Positions 17,838 through 26,909 of a DNA stretch of 56,475 nucleotides are shown here, one piece after another (position 1 is the stretch's first letter; the number at the start of each line of letters is the position of its first letter). The notes under the pieces were generated by a model. It was given only the letters and a program-made list of their open reading frames with translations, ran no database searches and was not told where the DNA came from. Where the stretch lies: NCBI GenBank assembly GCA_965204565.1, contig CBDBEU010000002.1, positions 1 through 56,475 on the forward strand. The letters run 5' to 3'. Both the position numbers and the translations under genes were made by a program. This DNA is from CBDBEU01 sp965204565 (GTDB lineage: Bacteria > Pseudomonadota > Alphaproteobacteria > Rhizobiales > TMED25).

Positions 17838-19057
17838 ATGACAATCCACAAACTACGCACCGAACGCGATGACCAGCAATGGATGCTCGATCTGGCACTC
17901 AACATGCGCGGCCAGGGGCGGAACTTTGAACGTGATGAGCGGGAAACGCCCAAACACACACGCAATTACCGCATACTTCCAAAAATGTGGCGCGGAAGGC
18001 CGAGCATGATTAGGCGCTGGCAAGACAGGCGCATGCAAATGGGTTCAACACCACGGCCTGCTCCCATTACGACCATGCGATCGAGGCTTATCGCATGGCC
18101 CAGCATCCAATCTTTTACGATGATAATCCGGTCAAGCTGGCGCTATGTGCCAAGCTCAACGAACTGGTCGACCGGCGCTGCGAAGTGGCCTCCTATCCAA
18201 TCGAGCGCGTGGAAGTGCCGTTCGATGATGGCAAGACGATTTCATGCCTGCTGCACCTGCTACCCGACCGGCGCAAGGCGCCTTGCATGATCTATGTGCC
18301 GGGCATAGACCAGACCAAGGAATCCTTTCCCAAGGTCTCGGCCAGCGAGGGCATTGCGCGCGGCATGCATGTGATCTCGATGGACGGCCCGGGGCAGGGC
18401 AACTCGAACATCCAGAAGATCCGCGCGGTTGGAGACACCTATGAGCGCGCCGGCGCCGCAGTGATCGACTATCTGCAGACACGACCGGAAATCGATGGTG
18501 AGCGCATCGGCATCTATGGCGTCAGCATGGGCAGCTTCTGGTCGCTGAGGCTTGCAAGCTATGACCACCGCCCGGCAGCACTGGCCTCGACGGTTTCCTG
18601 CTTTTATCCCAACAGCACGATATTTACCCAATCCTCGCCGCGCTTCAAACAGCAGTTCATGTACATGGCCGGCATGGTCGATGAAGAGGCAGCCTTCAAC
18701 GAGATGGCGCGCGAGATGACGGTCGAGGGCTATCTGGACAAGGTGCAATGCCCGACACTTTTGGCAACCGGCGAGTTCGATCCGCTATGCCCGCTTGAAG
18801 ATGCCATCCAAGCCTATGGGAAACTCACCTGCCGCAAGGAAATGTGGGTGGTTGAAAACCAGTTCCATCCACTGACCGCAATTTCCAATCTTGGCGGGCT
18901 CGACAGTCATGAATACATCATGGATTGGCTGAAGCTGGCGCTTGTCAGAGGCAAGATCAATGACGGCCGCATCGCCTATGTGCGCGAAGGCGGCGACGGG
19001 CCATTCGGGCAATGCGAATGGACCCCGCCAGTGGGCCCCGAGGAGGCCTATTTCTGA
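17838..19057 (+). pseudogene. Alpha/beta hydrolase (FrsA / DHPON-hydrolase-like), broken near the N-terminus
   Basis: The frame from ATG 17838 (ribosome site GAGGGGGAAG) reads MTIHKLRTERDDQQWML and RNYRILPKMWRG. A shift near 18000 and a TAG at 18011-18013 follow. In the new frame AEHD-stop-ALARQAHANGFNTTAC leads into a long open stretch from 18095: VPGIDQTKESFPK, MDGPGQGNSN (oxyanion loop), IGIYGVSMGSFWSLRLA with the nucleophile Ser, and an acid/His part (GEFDPLCPLED, ENQFHPL). The catalytic domain (320 aa) is whole and could be translated from 18095 as an N-truncated enzyme, but the lid/N-terminal region would be missing. Substrate unknown. Confidence 0.78.
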
Positions 19058-19077
19058 GATCGACTTGAAGGGCCCTT

Positions 19078-19088
19078 GGGGGGGGGGG
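19078..19088. repeat. Homopolymer of 11 G
   Basis: Eleven consecutive G residues lie 20 bases after the hydrolase stop and 28 bases before the end of the convergent hemerythrin pseudogene. Such runs are prone to slippage, or may be a sequencing artefact. Confidence 0.9.
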
Positions 19089-19115
19089 ACTGATGCCGTT
19101 TGGCTGGCAGGTGAT

Positions 19116-19495
19116 CTAGACCCCGAGCAGCTTGTGCAGCCGCGTATCCCTGGTCTTGAAATGATCCACGAACCAGTCCCACACCGCCTCTGACAGTGCG
19201 GTCTTGTGATCGGCGTAAACACCCGCTTCGAAGTCATCCATGATGTCGCGAATATCGTCGAGCAGGCGTTCGTGGTCGGATTTGTGGGCGGCATACTTGT
19301 CATAGTCGTGCTTGCGCATCACCGTTTCCTCAAGCGCGAAAACACTTCGCCCAGGAAAGACTGGACCAGCGCATGGTCGCTTTCCTCGCCACGCTTATCA
19401 TGCAGATCATTGATCAGATCGACCAGTTCACGATGCTCGTGGTCGACATCGGCAATACCGGTCTCGAATTCTGTCCGCCACTCGATCAGCACCAT
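19116..19495 (-). pseudogene. Bacteriohemerythrin, frameshifted
   Basis: Bacteriohemerythrins bind oxygen at a di-iron site held by His, Glu and Asp in a four-helix bundle. The ATG at 19495 has a good GGGAG ribosome site and gives VLIEWRTEFETGIADVDHEH, then RELVDLINDLHDK and FLGEVFSR before the frame ends at 19319. One base over, the protein goes on as ALEETVMRKHDYDKYAAHKS, DHERLLDDIRDIM, HFKTRDTRLHKLLGV, including the HxxxxD end pattern. A single shift near 19335 breaks it. Most metal ligands are still encoded, so decay is recent. Confidence 0.85.
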
Positions 19496-19506
19496 GACGT
19501 TCTCCC

Positions 19507-19916
19507 TTACTGGAACTCGAATCCACCCTTGTCGACTTTGAAGTCGATGGCAAGATTCTGCCATGCGACAAGGTCGGCCTCATGGGTGGATTCATAGTCG
19601 AAACCATCATCGCGCCGGCTGTCACGCAGCCGCGCGGTGATCACATGACGTCCCGCCGGAACCAGGAATTTTTCATAGATGCGCACCGGCCCATCGCCCG
19701 AAAGGCCGGTGGGCTGCAAAATCTCACCATGGATCGGCTGTCCGTCGATTTTGATCTGCATATGCACCGCGCCGCGCCATGGGCAAAGCTGAGCTTGATT
19801 GGCGCCATGCCCTCTTCGAGTTGATGGTAGACTAGCCAGCTTGACAGAAAGCTGACCGCCACCGCCACCGCGGTGAAGAACGCGAGCCGACCGCCATATC
19901 GCACAATGTTATGCAT
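19507..19916 (-). pseudogene. Companion protein of the Fe-S/cytochrome b gene, frameshifted
   Basis: From ATG 19916 the minus strand gives MHNIVRYGGRLAFFTAVAVA with a membrane segment, then SSWLVYHQLEEGMAPIKLSF and AHGAA; after a shift and apparent small deletion near 19770 it resumes as MQIKIDGQPIHGEILQPTGL, SGDGPVRIYEKFLVPAGRH, VDKGGFEFQ and TAA. This membrane-anchored beta-rich protein of unknown function accompanies the hydrogenase-type Fe-S subunit gene in other proteobacteria, as I recall. Its frame also runs on from the upstream gene without a stop. Confidence 0.6.
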
Positions 19917-21220
19917 CGACTTCTTCACGCTCGCGCGGTACCCGGCCTCACGCCTTCCGGCAAGCCGGTCCTTTGTCCATTGGATGCCGAGCCGGTTGTG
20001 GCAAGCATTGAGCGCGCATCCAGTCAAGACCACACCATCGGCGAGTTTGTGGCTCAGCACATAGTCGATAAAGGCGGGTGGCAATTGCCCGGCACAGGCG
20101 AGTTTCACCTCTGCGACACCAGCCTTTTGAACATGGTCGAGCGCAACGCCTTCATCACAACCGAACACGAAGATCCGCGCCGCTCCGGATAGTTCGTCTG
20201 CCTTTTAATCTCGTCGCGTAGGTTCAACATGGTGCGTTCTGGCAGATCAATGCCGGGCGACAGCGGCACCATGCGTCTGAACGGCATTGATGTCGGGCAC
20301 GCACCAGCACAGATACCGCATGAGACACAGCGGTTTGGATCTACCACCGGCTCAAGCGCGAAGGGCCGCCCCGCCCGTCTTGGCGCCGGACCATGTCGAT
20401 GGCGTTATACGTTATAGGGGCAATCGGCATAAAAGCGGGAGCAACCATTGCAATTGGCAAGATCAAGCGCCGCGACTGCCGGCCTGCGCATCGGGGCAGC
20501 CACGGCATTGCCGCCATGATGTGGAGCAGGGCCTCCCTGCCGCCCTAGGTCACAGGGTCCGGCCAGATCTCAAACAGCGGATAGAGCGGTAGATAGAACC
20601 AGTCGAGCCCGACGCTGCCCGGCACTTGGGAAAGATCGGCCGGCCCTTGGCTCACGGCGGGATGAATCAGGCTGGGCGCCAGCATCGCCCCGAAACTTCC
20701 CAGCGCAAGCCCGCGCGGCGGATTGATGCGCGGCTTGGTAACCCGTGCCAGATGCAGCCACAACACAAACAGCGCGAACAGCGGCACTGCGATATGCATG
20801 AAGATCATGAGGGTGAAAAAGCGGCTGTCGAGCGTTCCCGGCGACAGGAAGTTGCGGGCGATCGGTTTTCCCAGAATTGCCAGACGGTCGAGCCACTCGG
20901 TGGAAACGATCGCCACATCTTGTCCCACACCAGCCAGTAGCCGGAAATGCCGGCTATATAGACCATCACCGTCACGCCCGTTCCCCACCGGCGAGGTACT
21001 ACTGCTCATTGGTGATGTACTCGACCGAGGCATAGGCCGCATCGACCCCGGTATCGAAGAAGATGAACAGGTAAATGCCGGTGACGGTGATGATCCAGTA
21101 GAGGAAAAACCCGAGCACACCGAGATTCAACAGCTGGTTCCAGTTGGCCGGGAACGCCAGGCCCAAGAGGGCTTCGGCGCGCTCGAACAGGCGCCGCACA
21201 AGGAAGCGGACATAACTCAT
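19917..21220 (-). pseudogene. Cytochrome b / ferredoxin / hydrogenase-type Fe-S subunit fusion, decayed
   Basis: Read 5' to 3' on the minus strand: a cytochrome b N-terminus (MSYVRFLVRRLFERAEALLG, with a membrane segment LGFFLYWIITVTGIYLFIFF and YITNEQ), a TAG at 20999 where Trp is expected, a deletion, then GISGYWLVWDK, TEWLDRLAILGKPIARNFLS, the membrane and haem region FFTLMIFMHIAVPLFALFVL, another TAG at 20545, NCNGCSRFYADCPY (first 4Fe-4S motif), CVSCGICAGACPTS (second) and an MvhD/HdrD-like domain (FGCDEGVALD, LPPAFIDYVLSHKLADGVVL, GIQWTKDRLAG). A 7-base tandem duplication (20404-20417) and other shifts break it. The architecture suggests quinol or Fe-S electron transfer at the membrane. 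Beyond repair. Confidence 0.78.
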
Positions 21221-21233
21221 CGGTTGGATTGCT

Positions 21234-21976
21234 TCAGGTTTGTGACGCTGTGCGACGGAATTTGCGGATCAACCAGGCGAGTACCAAGAGAAGACTGGCT
21301 ATGCCAATCGCCATCCCGATAAACATCGAATAGTTGAAATAATAGCGCCCCGTGCTGGCGCTGTAGGTGGTGCAGAACAGTTTTATCCTGTCGATCAGCC
21401 CGTCAATCGAGGTCAGCGGGCGCTGGCGGCGAACACCAGCTCCTTCAGCGTCTCGACAATCGCCGGCGGTTCGAATGCGTCGCGATAGATCCTCCCATCC
21501 TCATCGAGGATGCTGATCTGCACCATATGTTCAAATCCACCGCCAGCGGTCTCGATGGTGAAACCCACCGCTTCGCTCAAGCGATCAACGCTCGCCTGAT
21601 CGGTCGACAGAAAATGCCAGTCCGACAGATCAGAACCGAGCGAGCGGGCAAACGAGGCCATCCTCTGGGGCGTGTCATTGGCGACGTCAAAGCCGACGGT
21701 GACCGATGTGAAACTGTCGGCGCCCAGCGCTTCCTGTCCAATCTCGATTGCCGGATGAAGACTGTCGATGATCTCCGGGCAGACATCTCTGCAACCGGTA
21801 TAGACCAGAGAAATCAGCAGCGGCTGGCCGCGAAATACGCCAAGCGAAACCGACTTGCCTGAGACATCGACAAATGCCAGATCGCTGTCAACGACACTGC
21901 CGATCGCGCCCTATGAACGCTCAAGCCTGACCTCTTGCGGCGGCAGGTCCGCCCATGCCGGCGCCGGTTTCATCAT
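21234..21976 (-). pseudogene. SCO1/SenC family copper chaperone, amber stop and frameshift
   Basis: SCO proteins deliver copper to the CuA site of cytochrome oxidases. ATG at 21976 overlaps the ctaB stop (ATGA). It reads MMKPAPAWADLPPQEVRLER, then a TAG at 21911-21913 where the family suggests Gln, then VFRGQPLLISLVYTGCRDVC with the TxCxxxCP copper site, VGFDVANDTPQRMASFARSL, and FEHMVQISILDEDGRIYRD with the conserved His region. A one-base shift near 21420 separates off a C-terminal extension with a membrane anchor (LIDRIKLFCTTYSASTGRYY, then a hydrophobic helix). That extension is typical of SCO proteins encoded beside this oxidase type. Confidence 0.8.
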
Positions 21977-22697
21977 GAGCCGCCGATCAGGCGGTCCGCC
22001 ATGGCGCTGCCGAGCAGCACGATCAATTGCACCAGGGATGCGAGAAAGTTTCTGAGCGCCGCCTTGCGTGAGGGCTGCAATACCAGCGCCAAGGCTGGTG
22101 GCGGTAAATAGCATGCCGCCCAGTGCCGCGCCAGCTAGATAGATCACGCCCATGCCATGCCAGTAGGGCACGATCGACAGCGCTGACAAGGCCAGCGTGT
22201 GCCCCAGCCCAGAATGACCCAAGCGGTGCGCTTTTCCCCGGCCACCACCGGCAGCATTGGTACTCCGGCGCGCGCATAATCGCCTTGGCCCAGGTCCGGC
22301 ACTTCAGCCACAGCGTGTAGACCACGCCATAGGTGAATGCACCGAGAAATATGTGCACCGTCGCCCACCAGTTGGTCGCCCATGCCACTGCCAGCACCGA
22401 GACCAGCAAAACCCCGCCAATCGCCGCAAGCCAGATGGCATCGGCCTCGAATTGGCCGGTAACGAACGGGCGCCGGGCGGTGCGCGCCATACGCGCGTCA
22501 AGATCGCGCTCTGCCCATTGGTTGAAGGCGCCGACAGCTCCGGCGGCTAGGAAGACGCCTACAGCGAGCACCGCGATGCGCTAGGCATCGGGCGCGGCGC
22601 CCGGTGACATCGTGATGCCGCCCAGGGCGATCCTCGGCTTGAACACCAAGGCGACGTCGCACAGCGTGCTTGTGCTTGCTATGGCGCTCGCCGTCAT
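21973..22697 (-). pseudogene. ctaB: Protoheme IX farnesyltransferase (heme O synthase), broken
   Basis: Makes haem O by adding a farnesyl chain to haem B; an integral membrane UbiA-family prenyltransferase. From ATG 22697: STLCDVALVFKPRIALGGIT, a TAG at 22582-22584 (Trp expected), then AVGAFNQWAERDLDARMART and RRPFVTGQF, which is the Mg-prenyl-diphosphate motif of the family. Shifts near 22290 and 22215 lead to VPMLPVVAGEKRTAWVILGW and LSIVPYWHGMGVIYLAGAAL, ending LLGSAMADRLIGGS. The remains cover about 240 codons, somewhat short. Gene order ctaB-SCO with coupled stop/start shows it served the oxidase encoded upstream. Confidence 0.82.
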
Positions 22698-22737
22698 CAC
22701 TCACATTCCGCCCGGGCCGGGCCGCTCAGCCGAGCGG

Positions 22738-24297
22738 TCAAAGCTCGGAAATGTACTTCCAGTTGATGAAGTAGTAGAGCACGAAGGTGGTGAAAAACAC
22801 CGCCACCAGCACGTAGGTGTCCGGCAGATGCCATGTACCGGCATTGCCATAGGTGGACACCGCTTCAGGGGTGCGTTTTTCAGGCATCGGTTCAAAAGCT
22901 GCAACGATGTTGGAAACGTCGACCTTCTTGCCGAACAGCACGCTGAACACCGTGATCAGCACATAGAGCGCACCGCCGAGCGATGCCAGGACCGCGAAGA
23001 TGCCGTTCAGAGCCATCCTCAGGAAGGCGGCTGAAGGATAATCGAAGCTCAGTGCCGCATCCGAGAAGGTGATGTCCCAGTGACGCCGTGACACGCCGAG
23101 CGTTCCTGCTCCCATCATGAACAGCGAGATGCCGGCAACCCCAAGAGCGAACAGATACGGCTGGATCTTGGCAAGTTTCGGCCACCACGGTGGCGTGGAA
23201 ATGGCCCGGCACATAGAGCGTGTTGTGCATGATCAGATTGATTTGTTCGGTGCCCATAACAACGCCGGAGATAGCGCCGAGAAAGCCGAACAGCACCAGC
23301 GACAGGAACATGCCGGCAAAGGCCGGATTGCCCTAGGGCACCTTGCGCAGCCATCCGAACACACCATTGGTGAAGCCGTTCTTGCGCTGTGCCGCCTCAA
23401 TCGCGCCCGGAACCGTCATGCCGCGGATCAGGCTGCCGAGAACCGCCAGATAGAGCGCATAGGAGGTATTGAACACCTTCCATTCGGCGCTGAGGCCGGG
23501 CTCCACCAGCATAGATGGGCGGAGGCCAGTTGCAGGAACAGAATGTAAAGAAGGAATGCGGTGCGCGAGACCTTCTCCGAAAATGGTGTTGCGCCGATGG
23601 TGATTGCGGCAATCGCGTACCACACCGCAACATGCGCCGAGACGTTGATCTGCTGCGATGAATGGCCCATGCCCCACCACACCAGCTTATACATCAGCGT
23701 ATCGATCTCGGAGATATAGCCGAGCGATCACAGCAGCGGTAATGGCGCCGAAAGTGACCAGCGGCACCGAGACGTCATAGGTTTTTTCTTCACGCGCCAC
23801 CACCAGCGTACCAAAGAAGATGAAGCAGGCGAGAAGTGCGCCGACCGCGAATAAAATGAGTCCCAAATAGAAATTGGGCTTGGCCTGCATCGGCACGTAG
23901 CTGGTGAACATGACGCTCGATTCGCCCATGATCACCGTGACGTTGGTCTACAGACCGCCAGCCACTATCAGCACGAAAGCGAGCCATGCCAGTTTGGGCG
24001 TTGCCAGCCGGCAGTTGAGCAGCATTGCGGCGGCGAAATAGAGCACCACGATCTCGAAAAAGATGATCCACAACAAAAGCACATCAAGGCCATGCGCCGT
24101 GAGCACCAAGTAGAATACGTCGGCGGACAGCAGATGCACCTCTGGCCAGCGGGTAAGCGCCACCAGAAGGCCGAATACGACCGCCGCGACGGCATTGACC
24201 TTGATCAGGGGTTGCGCCGCCAGATCGATTTGCCGGGCATGTGCGGAACCTGGCGGTGATCCCGCCAATCATACCTGCGGACGTCTGAGGCTGCCAT
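22738..24297 (-). pseudogene. Cytochrome c oxidase subunit I (cbb3/b(o/a)3-like), heavily broken
   Basis: Haem-copper oxygen-reducing subunit. From ATG 24297 the minus strand gives IKVNAVAAVVFGLLVALTRW and LTAHGLDVLLLWIIFFEIVV with the haem His region, a TAG at 23948-23950, VIMGESSVMFTSYVPMQAKP, a shift to MYKLVWWGMGHSSQQINVSA (CuB His region), another to EWKVFNTSYALYLAVLGSLI, a TAG at 23333-23335 where Trp is expected, LFGFLGAISGVVMGTEQINL, YVPGHFHATVV (haem ligands), a deletion, and finally RRHWDITFSDAALSFDYPSA and a C-terminal helix ending WKYISEL. At least three shifts, two stops and one deletion. Head of the decayed operon coxI-ctaB-SCO-cytochrome b/Fe-S. Confidence 0.85.
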
Positions 24298-24506
24298 TGT
24301 CCTGCCCTCCCCGGGGCCCTATTCGGTCACGTGGATACGGCCGGTGTAGCGTGACACCCGGTTTGAGATTTTTTGATACCGGTTTTGATCACAGCGCAGG
24401 TCATCTTTAGCGGCCGTTTTTGTCATATCGGCGGTGGCCAGGTATTGGTTTTATCGCTTCCGATCGTCTTTCTCTCGAACACCTTTCAACATCCATTTGA
24501 AGGCCC

Positions 24507-25502
24507 TCATTTCTTCGGCGTCTCCGGCGCTTCGACCTCGATTGTGGTTATGAAGCCCGCCGAGCGTTCAAATGAGTGCGCGACGGCCCGTGCGCGCCAC
24601 ATGCCATTCTCCGCGGGCCCGAAGCCGCTGGCGATCACATCGGCTTCCGCGGTTGCATCGACACGGCCATATTGGGTGAAGTGTCCTTCCGCGCGTGCCC
24701 GGTTCAGCCTGGTCGCCTCGGCCTTCGCGCCCTGCCTGGCGTCTTCCCTGTTCTTGAAATGAGACTTGATGGTGCGGATAGGCCCCTTGCCGCCGGTGTC
24801 GACCGTTTCGAATCTGGTCTTTCCCTCCTTCGGATCATGCCACTTGGCGACCACCTTGCCGTAGCGCGGACGCGGCTTGCCAGAGATGCTCCAGTCGCGG
24901 CATTCCGGCCGCGTGATCAGAACCGGCGCAAGAGAGCCGCCGGAGCTCTTTTTCCGGCTACCGCGCGACACAAACAGGAACCTGCCGCCACCGGCTTTGA
25001 AAATGGCGTTGTGGCGGTCTGCAAGGCGGGTGGCGAAGTCCAGGGGCGATTGGTCGCGCCGGGCTTCGTATTCGATTTCGATGCCTGACAGTTCGCCGTC
25101 GACCTCGATCTGCGCACCATGCTCGCCGAATACCTTTTGCAGCATCGAGCCAAGCGTGGTGTCATCGAAATGTTCGGTCTTCTTCTGCTTGAGCTCTTCG
25201 CGGATATCCGCAGCGTGGGCGGTGACGGTCAGCAACAACCCGTCCGGTCCGCCGGCAGACGTGTAGCCGTCGACCACGAATTTGCCCATCGAGGTGAGCG
25301 CGCCGCCGGCATAGCCGAACAGGGGTTCCAGAATGGCGCCCTCGTTCGGCAGGGCGATGGCATAACCGCGCCAGTCGAACGTGCATTCGAGCGTATCGCT
25401 TTCCTGTCCGCTTTCGTCCCTGATTCCGCACGAAATGAGCCTGGAATAGAAAATGCCGTTGACCGGCGAACCGCCTGCCAGCACCCTGATGACCGGACGC
25501 AT
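24507..25502 (-). CDS. P2-like phage tail protein D (late control D family)
   Basis: A 331-aa member of the gpD / VgrG-like hub family that forms the base of the tail tube in contractile phages. Recognisable stretches are GKFVVDGYTSAGGPDGLLLT, VTAHAADIREELKQKKTEHF, EYEARRDQSPLDFATRLADR, HNAIFKAGGGRFLF and the end FITTIEVEAPETPKK. It is intact and of normal length, the last gene of the P2-like order FI-FII-E-E'-T-U-X-D. Gene X ends 3 bases upstream. Without a working tape measure or sheath it has no obvious role. Confidence 0.85.
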   Translation of the reverse strand: MRPVIRVLAGGSPVNGIFYSRLISCGIRDESGQESDTLECTFDWRGYAIALPNEGAILEPLFGYAGGALTSMGKFVVDGYTSAGGPDGLLLTVTAHAADIREELKQKKTEHFDDTTLGSMLQKVFGEHGAQIEVDGELSGIEIEYEARRDQSPLDFATRLADRHNAIFKAGGGRFLFVSRGSRKKSSGGSLAPVLITRPECRDWSISGKPRPRYGKVVAKWHDPKEGKTRFETVDTGGKGPIRTIKSHFKNREDARQGAKAEATRLNRARAEGHFTQYGRVDATAEADVIASGFGPAENGMWRARAVAHSFERSAGFITTIEVEAPETPKK

Positions 25503-25505
25503 GGA

Positions 25506-25748
25506 TCAGCCCCATAGCCGGTTCGGGCCGATCGGTGTTTCCGTCTCGGCATCCGGCATGACAATTTCGGTCCCGACCGGCACGTTGTGACTCACTTCCG
25601 CCAGGCCCGGATTGAGATCGAAGATTTGCTCGACATAGCCGGAGAGCCGGGCGGCGCGGTCCGGGTCGTCGGGATAGAGCTTCTGGCGAAACTTCCAGGC
25701 GATTTCCTCGATGCCCATTTCGGTGCCGGTGACCTTGACCGTCGCCAT
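25506..25748 (-). CDS. Phage tail protein X (LysM-like)
   Basis: An 80-aa protein matching the small phage tail X family: MATVKVTGTEMGIEEIAWKF, RLSGYVEQIFDLNPGLAEVS and VPVGTEIVMPDAE, a LysM-like fold thought to bind peptidoglycan at the baseplate. Its ATG overlaps the stop of the upstream tape-measure/U fusion (ATGA) and it is followed at once by gene D. Intact. Confidence 0.82.
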   Translation of the reverse strand: MATVKVTGTEMGIEEIAWKFRQKLYPDDPDRAARLSGYVEQIFDLNPGLAEVSHNVPVGTEIVMPDAETETPIGPNRLWG

Positions 25749-26321
25749 CAGAACAGCCCTCCAAATGCACCGCCCCCATAGGGGGAGACGGTGACCGGGA
25801 ATTCCAACTGCTTTCCCGCGCCGGCCATATCGAAGGCGACGGCTGCGTTGGCCACATAGAGCGAGAAGGCTTCCAGTTCATTGACCGGCACGCCGCCCTG
25901 GGCGGCCTCGGCCATGAGTTCGATAATGTCCTTTGCCGCGACCGGGACAATGGCGCTGGTGTCGAGCGCGAATTTACGAAGCTCCTGAAGCCGCTTCAAT
26001 GGGGCACCGACGACCTTTTCAAGGCCCTTGAATGACTGGTCGAAGTCAGCGGCGAGTTTCACCGGGGCGGCAAGCGACAGCGCCATGCCAAGCGCGCCGG
26101 TAAGGTGGGAACGTGCATGTGAGGCGCGGGCTTCAAGGCGGTTCAGATGATCGCCGAAGGCTCGCTCGTCAAAGCGGGCGGCAAGACCGGATGTGACGAC
26201 CTCTTCCAGGCCGCGACCGAAATCGCGCACGCCCGTGCGCATCCCCTGAAGCGTCCTTTTTGAATTTGGACGCTTCCGCCGAATATCGGTCTATCAGGGA
26301 GACAATGACCGAGACGTTCAT
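25748..26321 (-). pseudogene. Tape-measure N-terminus fused to a possible gpU C-terminus
   Basis: The ATG at 26321 overlaps the E' stop and reads MNVSVIVSLIDRYSAEASKF. After a one-base shift near 26262 (AAAAAGG) the frame continues as LQGMRTGVRDFGRGLEEVVT, LKLAADFDQSFKGLEKVVG-like sequence and ELMAEAAQGGVPVNELEAF, which is the start of a tail tape-measure protein. After about 155 residues it turns abruptly into GAGKQLEFPVTVSPYGGGAF, resembling the C-terminal strand of tail protein U. A tape measure is normally 500 to over 1000 aa, so its body and most of gene U were deleted, leaving this chimera. Confidence 0.7.
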
Positions 26322-26515
26322 GGATTGCCGCCTCCGTCGGCTCCAGCTTTCAGAGCACCGGCAATTGCATTCAGAAGCCGGCCATTGTCCCGATCGGTGG
26401 CGGCAAGCGCCTGTTCGTGCCAGAAAGCAAGTTCGTCGAGCTCAAGGTCACCGATCTCCAGCGCGGACCAGCCGAAGCGGCCGGCTATGTCGCCTGGCCC
26501 GAAGAGCAAGGCGCT
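26318..26515 (-). CDS. Phage tail assembly chaperone extension E' (GpE-like)
   Basis: A reading frame without ATG that begins inside the end of gene E and encodes GPGDIAGRFGWSALEIGDLE, then LDELAFWHEQALAATDRDNG and a stop that overlaps the tape-measure ATG. RFGW...ELAFWHEQA is the P2 GpE' pattern. In P2 it is made only as a fusion to E by ribosomal frameshifting. Here the E' frame is reached by a -2 (or +1) move at a TTTTTTC run (26533-26539) near the end of E. Whether this is recoding or a mutation cannot be told from one sequence. Confidence 0.6.
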   Translation of the reverse strand, partial: SALLFGPGDIAGRFGWSALEIGDLELDELAFWHEQALAATDRDNGRLLNAIAGALKAGADGGGNP

Positions 26516-26519
26516 TGCG

Positions 26520-26909
26520 TCAATGTCTCGAGCGCGGGAAAAAATCGGCTAGGGCCCTTCCGATTGCCGGATAATCGGCCGGATCGATCAAAAGGAATTG
26601 CTCCGGTGTCACGCCAAACAGTTTTGCCAAAGCCGCCGCCAGGGTGTCGAGCTTGTGGGCATCCAGAAGCGAAGCGATCCGACCGACCAGTTCGCTATCC
26701 CCCGATTTGAGCGCGGCGACCTTGTCCTGCATGCTGTCCCCGTCGCCCGACAACAAAATGGTCACGATGTCCTTGCCGAACAGCTTGATCAGTTCCAGGA
26801 CGTTGGCGGTCTTCGGGCGGCTGATCGTCAGCTTTGAGATCGCCGCATTGCCCTCCAGTTCGATCGGAAAGGTGAGCCTGACGTCTACCGAGCTTGCCGC
26901 CTTCGTCAT
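26520..26909 (-). CDS. Phage tail assembly protein E
   Basis: A 129-aa protein of the tail_E / tail assembly chaperone family: VDVRLTFPIELEGNAAISKL, TISRPKTANVLELIKLFGKD and FLLIDPADYPAIGRALADFF. In P2-like phages E and its frameshift product E-E' coat the tape measure before tail tube polymerisation. The ATG overlaps the stop of the tube gene (ATGA). The end of the gene carries the TTTTTTC run discussed for E'. Intact. Confidence 0.82.
   Translation of the reverse strand: MTKAASSVDVRLTFPIELEGNAAISKLTISRPKTANVLELIKLFGKDIVTILLSGDGDSMQDKVAALKSGDSELVGRIASLLDAHKLDTLAAALAKLFGVTPEQFLLIDPADYPAIGRALADFFPRSRH

Noticed and set aside
17838..24297. Reassigned UAG codon
   Set aside because: Intact genes in the window end with TAG (prmC, the RodZ-like gene, PilZ), RF1 is intact, and the UAG-bearing genes also carry frameshifts and deletions.
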